Counted from the first letter of the stretch, positions 43,784 to 51,695 are shown. The stretch is 64,000 nucleotides of DNA from Pseudaeromonas sharmana (GCF_042649925.1 NZ_JBHSAF010000002.1:186001-250000), one strand, 5' to 3'. Numbers and translations are program-made. Notes: generated from the letters alone by a model not told the origin.

Positions 43784-45055
43784 CTAGATAATTGCGGCAG
43801 AGTTAACTTCACCTTGACCGTTAAATGCAATTGCAACATGTATGTTTCCGTTTGGATCAATTAGCCGTGCCATGCTAGCGTCAAGCGAATTTTGTAAAGA
43901 TAGATAGTTCGACTGTTGATCATTTGCGTATCTTTGAGATTCCAATGTTAATGATCTCAATTTATCTTTCCTTAGTTGCAATGTTTCATTAGAGTTCCAA
44001 AATGCAGTGCTCATTAGTTTTGACTCTCTGTCCATGATTGCATTTCTAAAATTTTCTATTAGCTTTGTCCATCGGATATTATTGATGTCGATTTTTGAAA
44101 ACTCACGTTGTGTCGGGTCTAAATATGTAGTCACGAAGTTTATTGCTGAAGCTAGATTAAGAAAAAGCTCACGTCTTTTTAATAAAGGATTGATTCTCTC
44201 TATTAAATATTTAAGTCTCTCAAACGTGTCACCAGTTCCAAAAGTATCTAAATCTTTGATGCTTGAAATTTGATTAGTTAGCGACACCATGTCCTCTTCA
44301 AGCTTGTTGCGCCAAGAATATGAGTCTTTAATGATGCCTTCAATAACATTTCTCTTTTGTTGAGTTAGCTCATCTGGGCATCTAAGTTCTCTCATATAGA
44401 TTGCTATCTCGTGCAAATAATCAAAAGCACCTGTAATTCTTGCTTTATCTTCGTTCTCCTGGCGTTCAATTACTTCAGATATTGAATCCTTGATAGCACT
44501 TAAACTTCGTTCAATATCAGCTAAGTGGGACTGAGCAACAGCTATGCTAACTAATTGAAATGCACCGCTTGCAAGTTGTCGAGCCTTTCCTCCCTGAATC
44601 AAACGTCCTTTACCAACAATTGTACCGTTAGAATTAATAGCATCAGCAAGAACCTCGCCTGATTTTGTCTTCATCAATGTATAGGTGCCATCAGCTAAGC
44701 CTTGCTGTATTTCTGGCTTGAAGATAATTTCTACTGATTTATTTGGAATGCTTGTTGCGCCTTTAAATAAATCGGCTGCTATGTGTTTGACTCGATTGAT
44801 TGCACTACCGGAAGACTCGACGTTATACCCTCGAGTCGGCATAGACTCTATTGATCTTGATTCAAGTATCTTGAAACCATTTTCGTCAAAAATTGCTAGG
44901 TTACATCCAATTTCATCCTCTTCTGGAGTTGAAATGGCGGGAGCAGTTGATTCAACTATGGGAATGGCGTTGTTTCCTTTTTTCTTCATAAAGATAATAA
45001 CTAATAAGCAAATGCAGATGATTGATAAGATAAAAATAGGAAGAAGTGTATTCAT
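43784..45055 (-). CDS. Membrane-anchored helical protein of unknown function
   Basis: 423 residues from ATG 45055. I do not recognise the family. One N-terminal membrane helix (about 4-21, TLLPIFILSIICICLLVIIF) is followed by KKK, a low-complexity linker, a small domain at about 45-170 (CNLAIFDENGFKILESRS, GTYTLMKTKSGEVLADAI), and a long, mostly alpha-helical charged part (170-400) with probable coiled coil. It is AT-rich in codon use. It lies between MITE copies 2 and 3; copy 3 ends only 18 bases upstream of the start, so any promoter must lie in or beyond the MITE. It follows the Mrr-like nuclease gene on the same strand and may work with it. Confidence 0.75.
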   Translation of the reverse strand: MNTLLPIFILSIICICLLVIIFMKKKGNNAIPIVESTAPAISTPEEDEIGCNLAIFDENGFKILESRSIESMPTRGYNVESSGSAINRVKHIAADLFKGATSIPNKSVEIIFKPEIQQGLADGTYTLMKTKSGEVLADAINSNGTIVGKGRLIQGGKARQLASGAFQLVSIAVAQSHLADIERSLSAIKDSISEVIERQENEDKARITGAFDYLHEIAIYMRELRCPDELTQQKRNVIEGIIKDSYSWRNKLEEDMVSLTNQISSIKDLDTFGTGDTFERLKYLIERINPLLKRRELFLNLASAINFVTTYLDPTQREFSKIDINNIRWTKLIENFRNAIMDRESKLMSTAFWNSNETLQLRKDKLRSLTLESQRYANDQQSNYLSLQNSLDASMARLIDPNGNIHVAIAFNGQGEVNSAAII

Positions 45056-45073
45056 GATGTTCTCTTTTTTTAG

Positions 45074-45239
45074 TACGTAGGTTGGGCTGAATAAAATGAA
45101 GCCCAACGTTTACCGCGTTTAAGTTAAATGCCATGCTCGAGTCTTAATATTGGTTTAACCAGCAGTGTCGTTAATTTATAAAAGACGTTAGCCGCTCGGT
45201 AAACGTTGGGCTTCGCATGCTCAGTCCAACCTACGTGCT
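45074..45239. mobile_element. Palindromic MITE, copy 3
   Basis: About 166 bases, same nested arms and core as copy 1; outer ends TACGTAGGTTGGG and CCAACCTACGTGCT. It sits between the end of the nuclease gene (45293) and the start of the membrane-protein gene (45055). Confidence 0.8.
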
Positions 45240-45292
45240 AATCAATTAACTATAGATTAGTGTTCTATGAATTTGAATAACGCATGACTTTG

Positions 45293-46220
45293 CTATATCT
45301 TTTTTAGTTCTTCATGGTGAATTAATTGTACACCAACTGATGCAGCCAATTGCTTTGCCGAAGAGGTATACGTGTGATTTGAAACAACATAAGCTTCATC
45401 TGCATTATAAAACTCCTTAGCTGAAAAAAATTTCTTGCACTGCTTTATTCCCTACAGGTTGATTGTACATTTTACATTGCAAAACAATTCTCTTTCCATT
45501 TTTTTCAGCTATAACATCAGCTCCCTGATCACCTGACTTGGGAGTATTAAATGACTTCCAGTTGTTTTCTTTGAGAATTCTAGAGCATAGCGTTTCGTAT
45601 TCATACGGAGATACAATTGAGTTGAAATCTATATCTTCAGGCTCATCGCTTGCTAACTCAGCAATATAACTCGTCAGGATTCTTGAGCAAAACTCCAATT
45701 TGGAATCTGAATAACCAAGCTTTTTAAGAATGAATTTTTTAGCTTCCGTTATGAATTGTGAGTCATCTATTTCATCGTATTCATCCGTGAAAGAAAGCTG
45801 TTGATATTTTCTAATTAATACATCTCTATATGTGTCAGCTTCATTAAACAGGGGGGTAACTAACTCTTCAATCAGTCCGTTCTTATCAAGAATCATGCTC
45901 TGTAGTGTTTTCGACTCATTTATATCAGTTGAGATGAATGCTTGAAATACAGTTTCATTTGTTTCTTCAATGTATGTTTTACATCTATTAAAATCGTAAG
46001 GCTTATTCATTCTCAACAAAATGCCAACATGCGAGTTATCTTCACATGAATTTACTATTTTCCGATCAATCTCTATACCTGAGAGTTCAACTGGCATAAT
46101 TGTTTCATGCGTTACTAAATATGTGGTATCCGTTAACGATAGGCATCCAACTGAAAGACCAGTTACAACCACATCTTTTGAGTTTGATGTAAAAAAATCG
46201 TTTAATTCAATATAAGCCAT
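45293..46220 (-). pseudogene. Mrr-like restriction endonuclease with frameshift at a T7 run
   Basis: The open frame from ATG 46220 (AGGA seven bases upstream) runs 267 residues to a stop at 45417. The N-terminal 200 residues are of unknown fold. From about residue 205 it is an Mrr-type restriction endonuclease domain: YEYETLCSRILKENNWKS, then PKSGDQGADVIAEKNGKRIVLQCKMYNQPVGNKAVQEI, with the PD-(D/E)xK residues Asp and Gln-x-Lys (QCK). The frame breaks at seven T (minus strand, about 45424-45430). Shifting by one base continues the family C-terminus: FSAKEFYNADEAYVVSNHTY..., ending HHEELKKI at 45293. Either a recent mutation, a sequencing error in the homopolymer, or slippage gives the full protein of about 308 residues. 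Predicted target: modified or foreign DNA. Confidence 0.75.
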
Positions 46221-46252
46221 ATATCAATCCTGATTTTATTTTGGCATTAAAC

Positions 46253-46416
46253 TCGTAGGTTGGACTGAATAAAATGAAGCCAGCGTTTACCGCGTTTAAG
46301 TTAAATGCCATGGTCGAGCCGTAATATTGTTTTAACCAGCTGCGTTGTTAATTTATAAAAGACGTTAGCCGCTCGGTAAACGTTGGGCTTCGCATGCTCA
46401 GCCCAACCTACGTGCT
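46253..46416. mobile_element. Palindromic MITE, copy 4
   Basis: About 164 bases, same core; its left outer arm carries a few changes (CTCGTAGGTTGGACTGA, and GCCAGCG instead of GCCCAACG). The right end CCTACGTGCT is fused to the truncated IS3 orfA at 46417. The nuclease gene starts 32 bases to its left. Confidence 0.8.
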
Positions 46417-46646
46417 TGCTCGAGTAACTTGCCTTCAGGTTTCGGCTCTTTCTTGGCGGTAGGCATACCAAATTTTCCTTCACGATATTCTTTGCGCCAA
46501 CGAGACAACATGAAGGGGTGAATGTCCAGAGCTTGCGCGACTTCTTTCACGGAGCGAGCCGGATCATGGCTCCACCGCACGGCCTTAACCTTGAACTCGA
46601 TAGTGTATTTGTGAGTCCGTTTCCCAGTGATGTAAGCAGGCATCAT
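46417..46646 (-). pseudogene. IS3-family transposase OrfA, truncated
   Basis: Start of an IS3-type orfA: a helix-turn-helix protein beginning MMPAYITGKRTHKYTIEFKV, with AVRWSHDPARSVKEVAQALD and FMLSRWRKEYREGKFG. After about 77 residues (EGKLLEQA) it is interrupted by MITE copy 4. With the orfB tail at 43271 it defines the two ends of one former IS whose interior is missing. Confidence 0.85.
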
Positions 46647-46669
46647 TGACCTCGATTTCGGTTAGTGAT

Positions 46670-46693
46670 GCGTGTCCACTAAAGCGGGGCAAG
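46670..46693 (-). repeat. IS3-family terminal inverted repeat (5' end of element)
   Basis: Reads CTTGCCCCGCTTTAGTGGAC... on the minus strand and matches the repeat at 43239-43263 at most positions (shared TTGCCCCG and GACACGC). No convincing target duplication flanks the pair, so the two ends may derive from recombined copies. Confidence 0.75.
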
Positions 46694-46723
46694 TCCACGT
46701 CCTACTTGAGCAATTTGTTAGCT
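46694..46723 (-). repeat. Half attC-like site between LRAT-like cassette and IS3 remnant
   Basis: Core GTTAGCT at 46717-46723 (AGCTAAC on the minus strand), immediately after the stop of the LRAT-like gene, then AAATTGCTCAAGTAGG, similar to the left side of common attC sites. The rest is cut by the IS end. Confidence 0.5.
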
Positions 46724-46731
46724 TACGGGCA

Positions 46732-47271
46732 TCAAATATCCCAAACCCGCCACTCAATAGAATTACCGTTGTTCATATTTTTTTTGATGGAGTATTCAAC
46801 CGAAGCAAAAAAATTTGACGAGTTTTCAAATTCACCAGTTATACACCCTGTTGTAAATTGATGGCAATTGTCTTTAAGTAGATGATAATTTCTTCTGGAT
46901 CTAGTCATCATTTCTGCACGATTTGCTATATGTTCACCACCCAAAGGTTCAACTCCGTTACAAGCTACATATATTGACATTGCATTTGTGCCATCAATAA
47001 ACATTTCAGGTGTGGCAACCCGTATTTCACCTGTACCTAATAATTCAACAATTCGATTATTGCCAATATAAACACCCGTATGCTCAGCACCAAATAGTGA
47101 GCAATGTAAGATAGAACCTTTTATGGGGTTAACTTTATCCCGAAGCACATTATCGACAAAACTCTTTTTCAAGCTTCCCATTGGTGTGTGTTCGTTTACA
47201 TATGAATTTACTTTATTGGTTACAAGGTAAGTGCTAAGAATTTTTAATGCTGGCATTATAAATGGGAACAT
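46732..47271 (-). CDS. LRAT/NlpC-P60-like hydrolase, integron cassette
   Basis: 179-residue protein from ATG 47271 (AAGGAG five bases upstream). It fits the lecithin-retinol-acyltransferase branch of the NlpC/P60 thiol hydrolases: an N-terminal His in LFGAEHTGVYIGNNRIVEL (His64), then the catalytic Cys in YHLLKDNCHQFTTGCITG (Cys136), the permuted order typical of LRAT. Members act on lipids or amides; a substrate cannot be named. The gene fills one cassette: the intact attC of the upstream cassette is 17 bases before its start and a half attC follows its stop. Confidence 0.8.
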   Translation of the reverse strand: MFPFIMPALKILSTYLVTNKVNSYVNEHTPMGSLKKSFVDNVLRDKVNPIKGSILHCSLFGAEHTGVYIGNNRIVELLGTGEIRVATPEMFIDGTNAMSIYVACNGVEPLGGEHIANRAEMMTRSRRNYHLLKDNCHQFTTGCITGEFENSSNFFASVEYSIKKNMNNGNSIEWRVWDI

Positions 47272-47287
47272 TCAAACTCCTTTTGTA

Positions 47288-47343
47288 AGCTAACTTCTAA
47301 TTGTGGGGCAGCGTAGCTGTCCCACACTAATTATTTGTTAGGC
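47288..47343 (-). repeat. attC recombination site (integron cassette)
   Basis: 56-base site bounded by cores AGCTAAC (47288-47294) and GTTAGGC (47337-47343). Between them is a near-perfect hairpin: TGTGGGGCAGC, loop GTA, GCTGTCCCACA, plus pairing AATT boxes. This is the layout of an integron attC. The stop codon of the membrane-protein gene (47338-47340) lies inside the R' core, as usual for cassettes. Confidence 0.85.
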
Positions 47344-48057
47344 GTATATTTTAATGCAGTAAAAAATTGTTAGAACAGTTCCGAACACTGTCAAAGATGA
47401 ACCTAAATGGCTTATATATCTGAATAATCTAAATTTTAATATAGCAGCCCAAGAAGAGTACAAATTTTCGTATGCCATCAATTCATCTGTAGGGTTCAAA
47501 CCTGTTGCTGTAACAACAGATGCTTGTTCGTCTTTACCTTTTAATAAAGTAGTGCTTGCTGCTGCTCTATAACGGTAAAGCGTATAAGCATTTTTTCTTA
47601 ACGGCAGATCAAAAAAATCGTCTAATACAGTTGGTACATCAACTTTAATATGATGTGTACCAACATTAATTGGTACTGTAGCATTGCTCAGGTTCGCAAC
47701 TATTTTAGATCCATCTAGCTGCTTGCTTACTCTTGTTCTTGATAAGAATGGCCAACGTCTCCATCTCTCTTGCTTTAAAATGTCTGTAAATAAAATGTCA
47801 GTATTCTCAAGGACTCGTTCAAGCAAATCCCTTTCCCAAATGCCACCAATTGAAGAAAGAGCAGAGCCAAAAGTTGCAATTATTGCCCCAGTTGAGATCA
47901 ATAAAACTAATGTCGAATTTTTCTCAATGCTAGCCCAATATAGAATTTTATATGATATGACCAACGAAATTGCGTAAAGGGAAAAAACAATAATTTTGTG
48001 TTTAATGAGTTCATTGTTTTTCTCCTCTTGCTTTTCCTTAGAATTTTCCAATTTCAT
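47338..48057 (-). CDS. Membrane protein of unknown function, integron cassette
   Basis: About 239 residues. Two adjacent membrane helices near the N-terminus (about 22-42 and 48-70), a cytoplasmic or periplasmic middle part with charged blocks (KQERWRRWPFLSRTRVSK), and a third helix at 213-235. I do not recognise the family; the two-helix start plus soluble domain recalls SLATT-type effectors, but this is only a resemblance. The AAGGA site abuts the ATG at 48057; a TTG two codons later (48049-48051) is spaced six bases and may be the real start. First gene of the cassette array in the direction of transcription. Confidence 0.7.
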   Translation of the reverse strand: MKLENSKEKQEEKNNELIKHKIIVFSLYAISLVISYKILYWASIEKNSTLVLLISTGAIIATFGSALSSIGGIWERDLLERVLENTDILFTDILKQERWRRWPFLSRTRVSKQLDGSKIVANLSNATVPINVGTHHIKVDVPTVLDDFFDLPLRKNAYTLYRYRAAASTTLLKGKDEQASVVTATGLNPTDELMAYENLYSSWAAILKFRLFRYISHLGSSLTVFGTVLTIFYCIKIYA

Positions 48058-48074
48058 TCCTTACTGGTTTATAC

Positions 48075-48108
48075 GCCTAACAATCGTTTTTAAGTGGTGA
48101 AATGCCAC
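48075..48108 (-). repeat. Single attC/attI-like core at the array edge
   Basis: Core GCCTAAC (48075-48081; GTTAGGC on the minus strand) just ahead of the first cassette gene, followed outward by a weak GGTG/CACC hairpin. No second core is clear, so this could be a remnant attI or a decayed attC. Confidence 0.45.
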
Positions 48109-48109
48109 C

Positions 48110-48900
48110 TATCGTGAACATTCTTATCATCTATCACGCACACGCTCGTCGAGATGGCACTTCTATCCCGTTATCCCCGCACAGTTTTTCCAACGGAGCA
48201 AACTGGCGTAGGGATAGGCGGCAAAACCGCCGCCGAGCGCGCATCTGGACTCACTAGGGCCGTTCACGAGCAACGCCAGCAAACAGGCTGGCTACCGCCC
48301 CTGACTTGCGGCTGTCACAGTGCCGATGGGGGCGGGCGCACCCTGTCAGCGATGACAGACGGCTTGCGCTTATTGAGTCCCTAGGCTAGCGCAATCGTTT
48401 TTCTGTGGGAATGGCTTCGTGGGCGCAAGATCATGGTTTCTTACGTTTTTATTCAATCGTGGGGCAACTCACCCTCCGCGCGGTCAACGTCAGGCTCTTG
48501 CTGTTGGCGCCGTGTGCCGGGCCGAGCAGAGCAGCGCTCGATGCCTGAGCTCTTGCTGTTGGCCCCGTCTGGCTGGCCGAGGAGCGAACGCAGGGCGCGG
48601 TGGCGAGACAGGATGTCGAGCCAGTTATCGCCGCGTCAGGAACGCGTCGATAACGGACCGCAAGCCCGCAGCGAGTGACGAGGGAACCCGCAGGGCCAGG
48701 CTGCCGGGGATGCCCGGGATCGCCAAGGGGGCGGCAAGGCCCCCTTGGCACGCCCCCGCCGAGCGGCAGGTGGGCAATCCATCGTTGCCGACACAGGGCG
48801 GAACGGACCCGCCCGATCCAACCAACCATTTCGGAAAGCCACCACGTGGTTAACGTTGGGCGGCGCTCAACGCTCAGCGCCAAGCGACCCGAGCCGCCGT
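48110..48900. other. GC-rich, hairpin-rich region without recognisable gene
   Basis: About 790 bases between the cassette array and the acetyltransferase gene. Open frames on both strands are rich in Arg, Pro and Gly and lack ribosome sites, so I call no gene. It holds several perfect hairpins: GGCGG-CAAAA-CCGCC (48217-48231), CTGTCA-GCGA-TGACAG (48343-48358), and an 11-base stem GCCAAGGGGGC/GCCCCCTTGGC with six-base loop (48722-48749). A 20-base direct repeat (GCTCTTGCTGTTGGCGCCGT, 19 of 20 matching) occurs at 48494 and 48549. Possibly a structured RNA or the remains of another mobile element. Confidence 0.5.
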
Positions 48901-48903
48901 GCG

Positions 48904-49362
48904 CTATGGCGCCGCACTGTCGGTCAGATCGCGCATAAAGTGCTTCTGATCCTTTTCATGCGCAAAACCGACGCGGCGGTAGAAGTGGTGCGCAGCCTCG
49001 CGGCTGGCGCCGGAGTTGGCGCGCAGAAACGCCAGCTGGTGCTGGCGGGCATAGTCGGCGGCGTGGTCCAGCAGGCGGCGGCCGATGCCCTGCTGCTGGT
49101 GCGCACTGGCCACCACCAGCGCCGTGATGTTCAGGCCGGGGGCCAGATAGAGGGTGACGTAGCGCTGGCAGGCGAGGTAGCCGGCGATGGCGCCGTCGAC
49201 GCAGGCCAGCCACACCGGTTCGCCGTGCTGCTGCAGCCAGGCCAGCCGCTGGCGCAGCTGCTCCGGCGTGGTGGCATAGCCCAGTTGGGCCGATAGCGCC
49301 GCCAGCGCCGTGGCGTCATTGAGGGTGGCAGCGCGGATCTGCAGCGGGGTGAGGGTCGTCAT
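48904..49362 (-). CDS. GNAT-family acetyltransferase
   Basis: 152-residue N-acetyltransferase with GGAG eight bases before the ATG. Motif A: ITALVVASAHQQQGIGRRLLDHAADYARQHQ (about 80-108) with the Q-x-x-G-I-G acetyl-CoA loop; motif B: NSGASREAAHHFYRRVGFAHEKDQKHF. The start RIRAATLNDATALAALSAQLGY resembles single-domain GNATs that act on small molecules or drugs. GC-rich like the backbone, so probably not part of the cassette array. Confidence 0.85.
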   Translation of the reverse strand: MTTLTPLQIRAATLNDATALAALSAQLGYATTPEQLRQRLAWLQQHGEPVWLACVDGAIAGYLACQRYVTLYLAPGLNITALVVASAHQQQGIGRRLLDHAADYARQHQLAFLRANSGASREAAHHFYRRVGFAHEKDQKHFMRDLTDSAAP

Positions 49363-49625
49363 GGCGTGGCTCCGGTCGTCGGTAATCAGGCGGCGGCCAG
49401 CATGCGCCGGCCAGGGTCAGATGGCAACCCTGGCACTCGCGGCGGTATGTGAGGTGGCGACCTGCGGCCCCGCGGCCCGCGATGTCCGTCGCCGCTGAGG
49501 GACGGGTTACGACCGCTGGCACTGGCTATCGACCGCTGACCTTGCCGGCGCTTGGCTCTGGCCGGCGGCGGCCTAGAGTGGTCAGCTGACGGCCCGGGTC
49601 GGGCCACTGGACATGGAGATTCCGT

Positions 49626-51470
49626 ATGCAACACGCCATCACGTTTGTCATCGCGGCCCTGTGCATCCTTGCCATCGCGTATCGCCTGTACGGCGTATTC
49701 TTTGTGCGCAAGGTGCTGATGGCCGACGATGCCCAGGTTACCCCTTCACACCAGCTGGAGGACGGCAAGAACTATGTGCCGACCAACCGCTGGGTCAACT
49801 TTGGTCAGCACTTTGCGGCGATTGCGGCGGCGGGGCCGCTGGTCGGCCCGGTGCTGGCGGCGCAGTTCGGCTATCTGCCGAGCTTCTTGTGGCTGCTGAT
49901 CGGCTGTGTGGTCGGCGGTGCGGTGCACGATACCGTGGTGCTGTTCGCGTCGATGCAGCATCAGGGCAAGTCGCTCTCCGAGGTGGCCAAGGCCGAACTC
50001 GGGCCGATGGCCGGCTGGTGCACCGGGCTCGCCATGCTGTTCATCATCACCATCACCATGGCGGGTTTGTCGATGGTGGTGGTGCACGCGCTGGAGCGCA
50101 ACGCCTGGGGCGTGTTTGCGGTGTTTATGACGATCCCGATCTCCATGGTGGTCGGGCTGTGGCACAAACTGACCGGCAACCTGAGCGCGGCCTCGTGGGT
50201 CGGTTTCATTGCGGTGCTGGCGTGCGTGTTTATCGGCCCGTATGTGCAGCAGAGTGCGTTCGGTGAGTGGCTGACGCTGCGTGCCGACACCATCAGCCTG
50301 GCGCTGCCGATCTATGCGTTCTTCGCAACCGCGCTGCCGGTGTGGCTGCTGCTGACGCCGCGCGGCTATATCTCCAGCTTCATGAAGATCGGCGTGTTCG
50401 GCGCCCTGGTCATCGGCGTCATCTGCATCAATCCGCAGATCCAGTTCCCGGCGCTGACGCAGTTCATCCACGGTGGCGGCCCGGTGCTGGGTGGTCCGGT
50501 GTGGCCGTTTATCTCCATCACCATCGCCTGTGGCGCCATCTCCGGTTTCCATGCGTTCATCGGCTCCGGCACCACGCCGAAGCTGGTCGACAAGTGGAGT
50601 GACATCCTGCCGGTGGCGTTCGGTGCCATGCTGGCCGAGTGCGTGGTCGGGGTGATGGCGTTGATTGCCGCCACCGCGCTGCATCCGGCGGACTACTTCG
50701 CGATCAATGCCACGCCGGAGGCGTTCGCCAAGCTCGGCATGACGGTGGTGGATCTGCCCATGCTCTCCCAGGAGATCGGCATGGATCTGCATGGCCGCAC
50801 CGGTGGCGCCGTGACGCTGGCGGTGGGCATGTCCTACATCTTCACCAAGGTGCCCTGGTTCAGCCACCTGGCTTCCTACTTCTTCCAGTTCGTCGTGATG
50901 TTCGAGGCGGTGTTCATCCTGACGGCGGTGGACTCCGGCACCCGGGTGTCGCGCTACCTGATCCAGGACTTCTTCGGTGAGTTCTATGCGCCGCTCAAGC
51001 GCATCGACTGGATGCCGGGCGCCATCGGTGCCAGCGTGCTGGCCTGCGTGATGTGGGGCTACCTGCTGATGTCCGGCGATATCGGCTCGGTGTGGGCGCT
51101 GTTCGGGGTGTCGAACCAGCTGATGGCCTCGGTGGGCCTCATCATCGGCGCCACCATCATCTTGCGCATGGCGCAGAAGCGCCGCTACGTGCTGACCTGC
51201 CTGATCCCGCTGGCCTACCTGTTCGTCACCGTCAACTACGCCGGTTACTGGATGATGAGCCATGTCTACTTCAACAGCGCGGCCAAGGGTTACAACCCGC
51301 TGAACGGCATCATCTCGCTGGTGATGCTGGTGCTGGGAGTGCTGATCCTGCTGTCGGCGCTGCGCAAGTGGCGTGAGCTGTGGCTGGCGCGCGCCGAGCG
51401 TCCACTCGGCCGGGCGGCTACCCGCAGTCAGGTGGCCACGCCGCTGGCGGTGAAATCTGCCGCCCAGTAG
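49626..51470 (+). CDS. CstA/BtsT-family transporter
   Basis: Inner-membrane protein of the carbon-starvation CstA family, to which the pyruvate/H+ symporter BtsT and the peptide/pyruvate carrier CstA belong. 614 residues, many helices; shorter than E. coli CstA and BtsT (about 700). Family markers: YGVFFVRKVLMADD, PTNRWVNFGQHFAAIAAAGPLVGPVLAAQFGYLP, SGFHAFIGSGTTPKLVD and GVSNQLMAS. GGAG lies eight bases before the start. BtsS/BtsR at 36.8-39.2 kb is the usual regulator of btsT, so this gene may be its target; the link is inferred. Confidence 0.88.
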   Translation: MQHAITFVIAALCILAIAYRLYGVFFVRKVLMADDAQVTPSHQLEDGKNYVPTNRWVNFGQHFAAIAAAGPLVGPVLAAQFGYLPSFLWLLIGCVVGGAVHDTVVLFASMQHQGKSLSEVAKAELGPMAGWCTGLAMLFIITITMAGLSMVVVHALERNAWGVFAVFMTIPISMVVGLWHKLTGNLSAASWVGFIAVLACVFIGPYVQQSAFGEWLTLRADTISLALPIYAFFATALPVWLLLTPRGYISSFMKIGVFGALVIGVICINPQIQFPALTQFIHGGGPVLGGPVWPFISITIACGAISGFHAFIGSGTTPKLVDKWSDILPVAFGAMLAECVVGVMALIAATALHPADYFAINATPEAFAKLGMTVVDLPMLSQEIGMDLHGRTGGAVTLAVGMSYIFTKVPWFSHLASYFFQFVVMFEAVFILTAVDSGTRVSRYLIQDFFGEFYAPLKRIDWMPGAIGASVLACVMWGYLLMSGDIGSVWALFGVSNQLMASVGLIIGATIILRMAQKRRYVLTCLIPLAYLFVTVNYAGYWMMSHVYFNSAAKGYNPLNGIISLVMLVLGVLILLSALRKWRELWLARAERPLGRAATRSQVATPLAVKSAAQ

Positions 51471-51519
51471 GTCGCTGAAGGTGCGTCCGAACGGCCGCAT
51501 GGAGTGATGTCCCTTGAGC

Positions 51520-51546
51520 TTGCCCCGCCTGTGCGGGGCTTTTTTG
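51520..51546 (+). terminator. Terminator of the cstA-like gene
   Basis: GCCCCGC (51522-51528), loop CTGT, GCGGGGC (51533-51539), followed by six T. Confidence 0.85.
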
Positions 51547-51695
51547 TTGCTACTCGCAACGAGTCGTGGAGAGCGAGACCCCTCCTTGGGGGAGAGGCAT
51601 GCTCGATTTTTGTGCGTTACTGCGTTGCGACGGCAAGGTGAAAGGAGGATCCTTGGCAAACTATACTCAGAGCGAGCCAATTACAGTCAGGAGCT

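Noticed and set aside
43648..43860. Short open frames within the MITE copies (also at 46301-46483)
   Set aside because: They read through palindromic arms, are not conserved between copies as protein, and lack ribosome sites.
43303..46416. Repeats spaced along the island considered as a CRISPR array
   Set aside because: Units are about 165 bases, palindromic, unevenly spaced and have genes between them; no short regular repeat-spacer pattern and no cas genes.
48449..48883. 144-codon open frames on both strands of the GC-rich region
   Set aside because: Arg/Pro/Gly-rich reading in several frames at once, no ribosome site and no family resemblance.
49746..51680. 644-codon open frame on the minus strand
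   Set aside because: Antisense shadow of the CstA-family gene; dominated by His, Arg and Gln with no motif.
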